Positions 1 to 9,900 of a stretch of 21,840 nt of DNA are shown piece after piece. Location: positions 1 to 21,840 of the forward strand of contig BBXU01003042.1 of assembly GCA_001598975.1 (NCBI GenBank). Reading direction: 5' to 3'. The translations under genes were made by a program, and so were the position numbers. Source of the DNA: Parachlorella kessleri. Its lineage: Eukaryota > Chlorophyta > Trebouxiophyceae > Chlorellales > Chlorellaceae. The notes under the pieces are model-generated. The model saw only the letters and a list, made by a program, of their open reading frames with translations, was not told the DNA's origin and made no database searches. Numbering within the stretch: position 1 is the stretch's first letter; each line of letters begins with the position of its first letter.

Positions 1-17
1 CCCCCCCCCCCCCCCCC
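1..17. repeat. poly-C homopolymer at the window edge
   Basis: Seventeen consecutive C at the very start (poly-G in the WD40-like gene's intron, just after its GTGAGT donor). True length is unknown because the window begins inside it. Such runs are prone to assembly error. Confidence 0.9.
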
Positions 18-27
18 GCCGACTCAC

Positions 28-754
28 CCCTGACACCGCCATGGCCGCCAGCGTGAGCTCCTTGCCCGCGTAGCGTCCCTCCGGCGGCAACAGCAGGCGC
101 CGGCGCCAGGTGGCGGTGGACCAGCAGTACATGGTGCGCTCCTGCAGCAGTACAGAGCGGTGCTGGTGGTAGGCGACCTGTGACGTCCGCTGCACGCAAC
201 CTCATAGTGCCGGTCAGAGCGCAAGGGTCCTTAGCGATGCCTTCACAAATCCAGTGGCAATTCCAACTATAACAGGCTGTCCGGCCCTGAGGACCCTTAT
301 GGCTGCGCCCTTATCGACCTGAGATCGCGCTGGGCAATTTTGCTGCCGCCCCAGCAGCCATACAAGAGCTACATGCCGGCTCACCCTGGTCAGCAGCACG
401 ATGCTGCCGCCGTCTGGCGTGTACTGCAGCTTCAGAGGTGTACCCGCCACATCCACACAGTTGCAGCGGCACCCTGACACCACATCGAACTCATAGAGAG
501 CGCTGCCGGCCGCCTGCAGGCACACAAGGCCGCAGCCGTTAGGCGCACGGTGTGGGCATATAAAGACACGCCACCACTGGGAGCCGGTCCCTTCTCCACT
601 GCTGGCTTGTCATCTTGTCAACTACAGCTGGACGGCGGCTTTGAGGACCTGGCTGCTTGACAACAAGGTAAAGGGTACACAGCGTAAGGTGCAGACTCAC
701 CACGGCGAGGACTGCCTTCTTAGGATGCCAAGCCACGACCGTGTCGTTACGGCC
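28..754 (-). CDS. WD40-repeat-like protein, partial (continues past left edge)
   Basis: Three exons join in phase 0: 701-754, 385-513 and 28-141, giving 99 residues. Splice sites are clear: acceptors TACAG and TGCAG (twice), donors GTGAGT, GTGAGC and GTGAGT. The first two exons read VVAWHPKKAVLAV followed by SALYEFDVVSG, a typical WD40 blade (AWHP.....LAV....LY.FD..SG). The next exon gives a second blade containing YTPDGGSIVLLTR and MYCWSTATW. WD40 propellers are protein-interaction scaffolds; nothing here fixes the partner or the pathway. The 5' end is unresolved. A possible donor lies at 797/796 (TGCAG then GTAAAG), but no upstream exon with a start codon could be placed. The 3' part lies beyond position 1, where the intron after the last donor runs into a G-rich homopolymer on the coding strand. 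The WD40 call is moderately secure; protein identity is unknown. Confidence 0.6.
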
Positions 755-2049
755 CTGTACATACGCACAAAATAGAGTGGAGCTGAGGAACTTTACCTGC
801 AGGTGTTGCTATGAGCACTGCAACTTCCAGCATGGGTGCCTCACGTACCCCTACATCGACTCTCAGGGGGTTCTTAGGGATCAGGCACACTTTATGGATT
901 GGTATCCCCTGATCAACCTCTGCCACTATTTGCTTCGAGCTCGTTGTACGAGCCATGATTCTGAAGGTGATCGGGTAGTTAAGCGTATTGCGTTATACCC
1001 ATGCTGCACACAGCAGGCACTCCCCTGTAACAAAGCTCTAGGTAAAGCCTGCCCTGCTACGCATTGTTGATGGGAATAGAAGGGCAGTTGGCGCGCGGAA
1101 TGAAGGCTTCCCGCGAGGCGGGCGTCTTTCATGTGGCCACATGTGGAGTAGTTAAAGCCTCCTGTTTGATACCCAGCCGGAAAACAGAAAAGCCAGCATC
1201 CAACGATTTCTCTCCGGCCAAATCTTCGTGCTCTCGTCACGATCCTGCATCCAAGGGTGCAGCAATCAAAGTGGAGCCAGGAGGGACCGCGTTCCGTTTC
1301 CGCTGCCTGGTTGATTTCAGGCAGCGTTGCTGCAACTCTTGTTTTATTGGCACCACAGTATTTTGCAGGACTCCTGTCGGTTGTCTAAACCCAGGCCAAA
1401 CCACAAGCTCAGGCAGGCTGGGCTGCAAAAGTCTAAAACTGCATACACTGATACCAATACACAGAAGAAGGGTGCCCAAAAGGGAAGGGTCACTTCTGGC
1501 AAGCCCAGGTGCAACACCAAAGTACGTCAGCTGTCAATAGAGTATATAATGTGTGTAAATGTCACAACAAGCGCACAGGTGCGTAGTGGAAATCTAAGGT
1601 CAATGCACGGCAGTATACAGGGTGGAGTAAGAGCATGCAGAAGTGTAGTCCGTTTGTCTGCTCTTGCACCTCCGTTTGTAAAATCCTTACCACCATACTC
1701 GGTGCAAGCGTGTGTACAGGTCTACAAAAGCACATTGCCGTCTGTCACACACTATCACAGTCCACACCACTGACCAGTCACCTCACCACTCACTATGCCA
1801 GCCGCGGCCTGATCTGGCTGGGATGTCTCCACCCACACCCTCCTCCGCCCAGCCCAACTCGTCCTGCTTGCCACCGCTCCCTGGTGCAGGCGGCCGCTTG
1901 TCAAGCACGCTAGGCCAGGCTTACCTCGTCCTGCTTTCCAACGCTCCATGGTGCAGGCGGACATGTGTCAAGCACGCTAGGCAAGCCTCAGGTCGTCCTG
2001 CTTGCCAAGGCTCCCTGGTGCGGGCGCCCGCTTGCCAAGCTTGCAGATG
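755..2049. other. intergenic / untranslated region
   Basis: About 1.3 kb between the stop codon of the C2-domain gene (2050-2052) and the first placed exon of the WD40-like gene. Both genes are on the minus strand, so it should hold the 3' UTR of the former and the 5' region of the latter, possibly including a missing first exon. Open frames on both strands, including one of 158 codons on plus at 1064-1540, show no recognisable motif or repeat of known type and are judged chance. The right end holds a 67-bp triplicated repeat (listed separately). I see no clear poly(A) signal or core promoter. Confidence 0.5.
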
Positions 2050-2063
2050 CTAGGCCAGCTTTA
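1861..2063. repeat. 67-bp tandem repeat, three copies, spanning the gene's 3' end
   Basis: Copies start at 1861, 1928 and 1995, each opening with gtcctgctt and carrying ggtgc(a/g)ggcg and gctaggc near the end. The third copy has a small insertion and runs into the terminal codons and TAG stop (2050-2052) of the C2-domain gene. The last codons plus proximal 3' UTR have therefore been copied twice downstream on the coding strand. Divergence between copies is modest, so the expansion is not very old. Confidence 0.85.
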
Positions 2064-2233
2064 GGCCGTACTGGCTGCACAGCGCCTGGTTCGCCTCCAG
2101 GTATGATTTTTCGCAGCAGGGGGTGGCCAGGCTGGCCAGGTAATCCACCAGCGTGGTGTTGCAGCAGGGGTAGGTCGCCCAGTTGAGCGGGTCGATGCAG
2201 AGGTCCGAGGAGTCGTCCGGGAACAGGTTGCCC
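2050..2233 (-). other. exon 29: six-cysteine C-terminal tail and stop
   Basis: Residues 1417-1476, beginning GNLFPDDSSDLCIDPLNW, with cysteines at 1428, 1439/1440, 1455/1456 and 1468 in a C, CC, CC, C pattern, and ending SQYGLKLA then TAG. There is one N-glycosylation sequon (NTT, residues 1441-1443) between the CC pairs. Paired cysteines plus a sequon suggest an oxidising, lumenal or extracellular location with disulfides. That conflicts mildly with a basic cytosolic flank before a two-helix hairpin, unless the upstream hydrophobic helix also spans. Confidence 0.75.
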
Positions 2234-5200
2234 CTGCAGCAGTGAAACATCCACAGCAGGGGCGTTGGCAGCAGCAGCCAGTGCCGCAGCCAGCTAGGAA
2301 TTCCAAGCAGCAGTTGGTGGCGGTGGCACCAGCAATCAGAGTGGACCGCTTGTGAAATAGTCGTTGCTGTGGTACACAGCACAGCCCAACCTCCAGCGAC
2401 GCCTGGAGCGCAGTGTGTACCAAGTCGTGACAGCCCCGCCCCTCTGAAGAGTGTGCCATGCCAAGCAATCCTACAGCCAAGGATTCTATCTCCCAGTGCT
2501 CCTCCACGACATACGCCAGCTGAGGTACTGCGCATTCCGGGCCTGGTGGCTCGCAATGGGAGTCGACCACAAGGGTGGACAACTGAATCTCTTGGCGCAA
2601 ATTCATGACCCATGACTTCTGCTGGCTCCCATGGATGGAAATAGTTCGTAATCAAATGGACTGTCGCAAGCACCCCCGACTAGGGTCTCACCAGGGCACC
2701 AGCCCCGCCAGCAGCACCACGGCTCCATGGATGACAAATATCTGTGATGGACAATGGCAAGCGCCCCCCCCCTTGGCCTCACCAGGGCACCAGCACCGCC
2801 AGCAGCACCACCATGGCCACGAACAGGATGAAGGCCAGCAGGGCCGACACGCCCAGCACGCCATGCGCGGCGGTGCCGCAGATGCGAGGCCCCACGCAGC
2901 AGCACAGGAAGGTGAAGCAGGTGGCCAGGGAGAGCACAAACACGTAGCTCAGGGTGAAACCGCAGCAGCTCGCCTTGCGCACGGCCCGCCTGCAGCAGAG
3001 GGCGGGTTGGCAAGGCTCAAGTTTGCTCTCCGCGCCCATGCCACAACATGGGGGATGCTACTCAGGCTGGGAACCGCACAAGCACACGTGGTGCAGGGTG
3101 ACGCAGCATGCCTTGTGCATGGGTTACCCCAAGGCGTACATGTAGCCGGACCTGAATGTGGGCTTCAGGCTTGCTGCCTCGTAAGGCCCTTTTAAAACAG
3201 GGCAGGGTTAGGACGCCCGGTCAGTCAGAGCTCTCCATGTGGCTGTAACCATACGGATAGCCAAAACTGCTGCACTTGCAATTGTACGGGTTGTGATCTT
3301 CAGCCTCGTTGGGCACACAATGTTGATTGAGGTTAGTGGTCCAACTTGCTCAAATCACCCCATCCCCATTCAGGTTGTAACCCAACTCCACTCCAGACGA
3401 GGGCCCACCATGACTGCTCGCCCCACGTCTTGTCGCGGAAGTGACACGGGTCCACCTTGCCTGACATGCCCACGCGCGGGAGCATGCCATACCTGAGCTC
3501 CTCCTCCTGCACACAGCGGCCGGTAGAATTTCTTTGCCCCCTCCAAACCCCAACATGCACTGTAGGTGCCGGCAAGGTCTTGCCAGGCAGCCCTACAGTG
3601 CCCTGCCTGATGGCTCGCCAAGGCCAAGCAGACACATGGCATGGCTGGCGGCAACAAGGGCGTAACTGCCAAGGCCGGCAGCCCAACAGGGGAGTGCAGA
3701 GCCCCACGCACCACCCTTAAGCACTGGCCCGAGATTGGGGATCTCCCATGCGCCTGTAACAGAGGGGTGCGAACTGTTCATTGTGGATGTGGCAGGTGTG
3801 GGAGTGATCACAAGGGTTGCCCAGGATTGTAACCTAAGGTACGAAATGACCATCAGGAGGGTAGCCTACCCACCTGGTATGCTAGAGACTGCGGGTCCTC
3901 TTGGTGTGTGCGCTCCACGTCCGCCAGGCGCCTGGTGTAGTGCCAGGAGAGGCGCAGGCGCCCTCTCAGCCTCCCCTCAACCCGCCGGCGCCCTCCTAGA
4001 GCGCTCACCACCTGCTTGGAGGAAGGGCACAGCACATGGACACTTACATCACCCACCAACTTCTACCAGCATGTCTCAACCTTCAACAGGGTTTTCCCAG
4101 GCGTAATGACTTGATAACTTAGGCCCTGGGGCAAGGACAGGGGGCTGGTGGCATGGCGGACCAGAAACCACGGCGACAGGCAAGCAGCCTTCATCACTGT
4201 TCTCCAGTAGGTAAGACCACGCTGCGCCGCAGGCAATGGGCGCTCGGCATGCTTGCTGCCCCAAGGTGGCTGCCAGGCTAAAAAGCAGCTCTAGCGTGTC
4301 GCTGTCTGGTGCCACACCAACACAGCATCCTAGGGAGCAGCCGATGCGCCGCGGCGGGTGCTGACCCTCGCCCCCCTCTCATCCGCCTTCGCGTGCTTCC
4401 CCACCTGGCGGTACTCCTCCTGCGTGCAGCTCTCCAGCAGGCACAGCAGCCCCTCCTTGGCGAACTTGTGCAGCCCGATGCGGATCCGCAGCAGCTGCAT
4501 GCGGAAGCGCCGCAAGGGCAGCAAGGAGACACGCTCACCAAGGAGGGCCCAATCAGCAGCACAGACATGTCGAGGCATGCAGTAAGAGTCGGAGGATGTC
4601 CGGGGTGGTCGATTGGCTGTGGACATGCAAGTGGCTGAGGATGGCAGCACCACAAGTGCACATGCATTGCAGGCTAGCGCCCAGAACTAGCGCACAGTCC
4701 ATGGTCTACATTTGTTTACAAAGACAGCACCCCTCATTCCGCCCGTGCCTGCGCTCCACAGCAACCCTAACCCAGCACAGCACAAATGAAAGCCCCTCCT
4801 AGCACATCCAGGAAAGGCTGCAGGTTACCATGAGCACCCAGGTGAGGCCATAGCCGCGCAGCTGGCGGCTGCAGAAGAAGCGCCCCAGCTCCACCTGCAT
4901 GCACTCAACTAGATAGTGACCACCACGACACTTATTTAGGGTGGCAAGGTAGTGCGATCAAAGAGGAGGCACGGGTTTACTGGGCTGACAGGGTTCTATG
5001 CAGTTGTGCTCTGTGTCTTGCCTGAGACCTGAGCTAGTCGGTTGCTTCATAACATTTCACTCGCACGCCGTGCACTCAGGCCACTTGGCTTTCGGAGGCT
5101 CTTTGGCCATGCCAGCCATGCCAGGAGGGGACAGGCTGGAAGGATGGTTACGGCTAGAGTTGAGGAGCCGAGCGCGTCAACGTCAGTTGCACCCACACAC

Positions 5201-6901
5201 AGTTAGTCAAGTCACACTGAGTCATTAGCCTGGAGCAGACAAGGCCAAACTTGACCAAACCAGGCCTGGCCTGGCCAGGTCAAAGGATGCCTGCAGGGCC
5301 CACCTTCTCCTCCAACGGCAGCGCTGCAATGACGCCCCGGTTGCGCAGCAGGCGAATCACATCTTTGGTGTGGCTGATGTTGAAGCCGGCCTCCAGGAGG
5401 GTCAGGGGGGTGGTCAACTGCGAATGCCAGGACAGGCGGGTGCAGCAGGGGTGTCAGGATGAGAGGAAGGTGCGTTTGGAGAGTTGGCAGCGTGGTGGCG
5501 GGGTTGGTCTCCTAGGAATCTGCGGAGCTGGCCAGCGGCAGGGGCAGGGGCAGGTGGTGCGCTGTGACAGGTAATCATGATCAGATGTGACACTGGTTGA
5601 GGCGCATAACCCGGCCACACTGCCTGGAGGACCATGGCACATATGTATGGAGTTCGCCATCTTGGAACCACAGGCTTATACTCGAGCTGGACACCACCAG
5701 GTCTGGCCTATCCCAGGAGGGAAGCCAAGGGTAGCCCTAGGGTAGCCCCACAGCTGGCTAGGGAAGGACGGCACGAAAAGAACACACATAGCGTGTAATA
5801 GTTGCCGCCGCCTCACCTCGTACTGTTCAAAGAATCGCAGGAAGATGCGGGGGATGCCCCCCAGCTCCTCCACCACCTTGGACACATGCCTGCAGGTCAG
5901 TTGGCGGAGAATATAACCACCTTGGACACATGCGCGCAACTCAGACGGTGAAGTGCAAAACCAGTTTGGACATATGCCTGGAAGTTACATGTCCGCAGAA
6001 TATACAGTACTACACATCATTATGGCATAGCAGGCATGTGAAGAGCGGGACAATAAAACCATGGCCATGAGTTGCTTAGCTGGGAACCAAAGACTCTACC
6101 GCCACATCAGGGCCCCACCATGTAGGGTGGGCACCTTTCCTGCTCACTCACTTGTCCGGCCAGACCTGTGACAGCAGGATGGTGGGCTAAGCAAGCGACA
6201 TCACGAAGGGCAAAGCCAATACACCTAGATGGCAGGCATCTATAACACTCACTTGTACGGCCAGATCTGTGACAGCAGGATGATGAAGGTCCGCTGCTCG
6301 CTAAGGGACATGATGCGGGAGCCGTAGAGGATGCGCTGCCCCCAGGCGATGGAAGTGGACATGGTGAGCTGCCTGTACCCGCCCTTCTTGATGCGCCGCA
6401 TCACCTGCCGCAGGGGAGAGGGCGGCATGCAGGCTCAAATCGATGACTTGCAGGCTAGAGCACACCCATGTAGGTGACACACATGTTCAGTAGCAAGACA
6501 GCCAGGGTTCGGCACACCCAAACAACATATAACGTAGGTCAGCAGAGAAACGTGCATGTCGCACGCCAAGCACAGAACCTAGCACCTGGCCTAGTCCTTT
6601 ACAGGGCAGGGAGCTCAACCTCTGCGCGCAGCTACGTCTTGCTGCAAACATAAGGTGTCAATGCTGGACATCCCAGGTTCCAGCAGAACTTTAGTTGGCG
6701 CACCTTGCCGCTGAGCTCCTTGCGCGCCTGGAACTCCTCGACAACCTGCTGCGCTGCGAAACCGCGCCCACTCTGATCCAGGAAGCTCACGCCCAGCCCT
6801 GCAGGCCAAAGAGCTAGGCGCTCAGCCCCACATCCCCCGCCTGAGCCCTGGTGAATCACACTGGTATTTGCGGGTGTGATTGGTTGGCTGCCCAAGGCGG
6901 T

Positions 6902-6933
<32 letters not shown>

Positions 6934-9900
6934 ACAAGGTGCGTGACACAGGTTGGCCTCAAGAGTGCCCCAACCCAATGACAAATCAGAATCCACTTTG
7001 CAGATCACGAACACCCGGTCAATCTTAGCACTTGGCAATGTCAGGCACAGTTGCACAACCCTGGAAGCTTGGTCATGGTGTGGGAGAAAGCGCTGCAGGC
7101 CTTACGCGTGAGCTGACGCCTCTTCCCTGCCCATGCAGCAGTAAGTACTGCCCACCGCCAACCTGACAAGTGTCCATAGGCAAAGCCCAGGGGGAAGTAC
7201 TCTGGGAAGTCCGCCACCAGCTCTGCCAGGGCGCTGACAGACGCGGGGCTGGCATCGGGCTCCTGCACATAGATGCCGCCTGCACAACAAGCCAGCTCGC
7301 GCAGATGAGGGGAGTTGCTGCCAAGCGCATGGATGCTTGACAGGGGGGAGACTGTGCAGCTTCTGCCTGACATACAGTACACCAGAGCACATCGGTATCT
7401 ATCATGACACAGACCACCCCAGCAGCCACTGCAGCGGCATGTTGCAGCTTGTGTGCAACCCAGGGCGTCGGCAATTGCGGCGCCTAAAGGCAGTATACTC
7501 CCGTTGAGCAACTCCAGCGAGCCTGCTTGAAACGAAAGGCTGGATATTGCACCCCCGCGGGTCAGGCAGCACAGTGCGTACTGACCTGCAAACCCGTATG
7601 TCTCACACAGCCCTGTGTACTTGCGCATGACAAAGGGGTCCACCGGGTAGCACTTGGCGCTGCCCAGTGTCTCCTTGGCCTTCTTGGCAGGCAGCGCCTG
7701 CAGAAGGCAAACGCACATGCAAGGAGCCTCAACCTACTAACCTTTCTCAACCTACAGAAATCAACAGCTCAGGGGAATGCCTGTCAGCAAGCGGCACAGA
7801 GCTTGCACAGCAGCTTGCCACACCGTGCACGCCCCCAACGCAGGCTCTTCCCTGGCGCCATGCCAGCTACTGCGCGGTGGGGAACGGCCAGCCACTTGCA
7901 ACCCTAGGGACGCCAAGCCGGACGGCTGTATGCAGGGCAGCTGCCGCCACAGGGCGCGCGCAGGGCATGGCTGTGGGGCGCCCTGGCTGTCCCTAACTCC
8001 TAACCCCTAGCCCTACATTGGCCCTGGCTGTCGAATTGGCAACTGCCTTGCCTTGAGTGACACGGGCTCGGGGTCCAGCAGGAAGGAGGCCCCGTTGAAC
8101 AACACAAACTGACCGCGCTCGACAACGCCGTCGTCGCAGGCATTCTCGAGCCCTACATAGACAGCAAAAGCCGAGGCCACTCGCCCGCAGAGCCCAGCCC
8201 TTTCTGGGCATGAGGGGGTCTGTCTTGAAGATGTGGCTGGGCAGCAATCTGTCAACCCAGCACAGCTGACTCACTGGTACCAGCCGCTGCCTGCCGCCTG
8301 CACGCGTGTGCCTCTCCCCAGCTCCTTCGTCACACAACATGGCATGGAACATGGATGCAATCTCAACGATAGCCAGAACTATAGCGTCCTCACCGCTGAT
8401 GCCGTGGAAGAATAGCACTGTGTCGGCAAGGTGGCCCACTGCCAGCTGGTGCTTGCTGAAGCTGCACACCGCCTGCAGAAGTGGAAGTGCGCTGTAAGAC
8501 CAGACTTCCAGCGCAACACGGAAACTGGCGGGGAAACCAGGCTACCAGGGCAGGATGGACTTGCGCTGTGGGACTAGACTGCCAGGGCCACCACCGGGCC
8601 CAGCACTGCTTACAGCTACACTTCACACATCCAGCTAGGTTTACACAATGAATCAGCACTACACTGCCTCCGATGTATGGTGTTACACAATGAACCAGCC
8701 CTAAACTGCCTCCGACATATGGTGTTGACAGCCAAGCATGCAGCAGGCAAAGGCACGTCCCAGCCTTTGGGATACATAATTAACGGTCGATAGAGCTAGG
8801 ACTCCAAACCCATTATGCACGAAGCCAATGCTAGGGCAAGTACATGAGAACCCTGCCAGCTTCCATGACTGCCCCTCGCTTACCTTGCAGTGGATGCCGA
8901 TCCCCGCCAGCATGGTCACGAAGAGCTGGATGTCGTAGGCTGAGGAGTATGCGGACTTGATGTCCAGGTACAGCCCCCCCGGCTTGGACAGCATCGCTGC
9001 GCAGGTCTGCACCCAAACACAGGCTGGCTCGCACTGAACAAAAGCAAATGTGGTGAGGTCAGCGCAGCACCAGCAGTCCGGGTAAATGTGGTCTGCACGT
9101 CCAAGCTGGGTCGGATTGATCCATGCCTGCTCTTGCAACTGCCTTAACTCCACCGGCATCGCCGCGGCAGCGGAAATGCAGGGGCTGCTGTGGTCGCTGT
9201 TCAGAGTGCAAGATCTGTAGAGGTCCACTGTGACCCTAGTGTTAAGGAGTCCCGCCAGCTGGCATAGCATGGGGCAGGCAGCACCAAGACAGACCTGGGC
9301 AGCTGCGGCTTCCACGCCCAGGCTTTCGGCGGCAGCCAGCACCCCCACGTTCTCCAGGCGCAGCCTGAGTAAGAGGGACCCCCGGCCCCCTGCATACGCC
9401 ACAAATGCATGACCACATGTCAGCAGGTGCGTCAATTTGAATCGTTAGCCCTACCACTGGTGCCTCAACCGCAGACTGCAGCATGTATATGTTAGGGGAC
9501 AAATTTGTTGTGCCAGGTAGGCAGCTAGTGCACGTGAAGGCGGGCTGCCCAGCCACAGCAACTCCAGGAGGCAAGCGACCAGCTAAACCAGTCACAAGGA
9601 GCTGCCTCAAGCACGACAAACGTTAGCATGAAAAAAGAAATCGAGAAGGAGCGTTTTTCTCCACTTCCATGCTGGTACATGCTTGGAAGCCGGAGCCCGC
9701 TTGCCTGCAGGAGCGTTGATCCCATTTGCAGCAGTTGGCGTGCCCTTGCCAAAAGAAAGGGCCCTTGGAGTGCCCTCCCAACTGCCGGCGTGTCCTGAGG
9801 CCTGGCTGGGGGTTGCCAGCTCGACCTCATGCCTCCCGTGCGCCTCGCCCGCGCCTGTCGCATCCCCACGCTTTTGCTTCGCCTGCTGGGACTGTGCTAG

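Larger units (their letters stand above)
5304..9389 (-). other. conserved-looking core (exons 14-23, residues 864-1216), family unknown
   Basis: Ten exons, all phase-consistent, give an unbiased globular sequence. Landmarks in order: LRLRLENVGVLAAAESLG; GGLYLDIKSAYSSAYDIQLF; VTMLAGIGIHCK; DTVLFFHGISGLENACDDG; RGQFVLFNGASFLLDPEP; YPVDPFVMRKYTGLCETYGF; GGIYVQEPD; FPEYFPLGFAYGHLSGLG; LTMSTSIAWGQRILYGSRIM; PRIFLRFFEQYE; GFNISHTKDVIRLLRNRG. Alternating hydrophobic strands and helices around GLYLD, VLFFHGISG, FVLFNGAS, GGIYVQE and PLGFAYG suggest an alpha/beta fold, but no catalytic signature could be assigned. I do not recognise the family. The exon 17 to 18 junction uses a GC donor (CAAG/GCAAGG at 8051). 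The density of aromatic and Gly motifs argues for real selection rather than chance reading. Confidence 0.75.

Noticed and set aside
1064..1540. 158-codon plus-strand ORF
   Set aside because: Cys/Arg/Lys-rich sequence without any motif, no conserved-looking blocks, and it lies in the expected untranslated zone; consistent with chance in GC-rich DNA.
4076..4315. Minus-strand ORF (SDTLELLFSLAATLGQQ) between exons 25 and 26
   Set aside because: Exons 4405-4494 and 3874-4011 join directly in phase 0; this ORF has no donor matching that phase.
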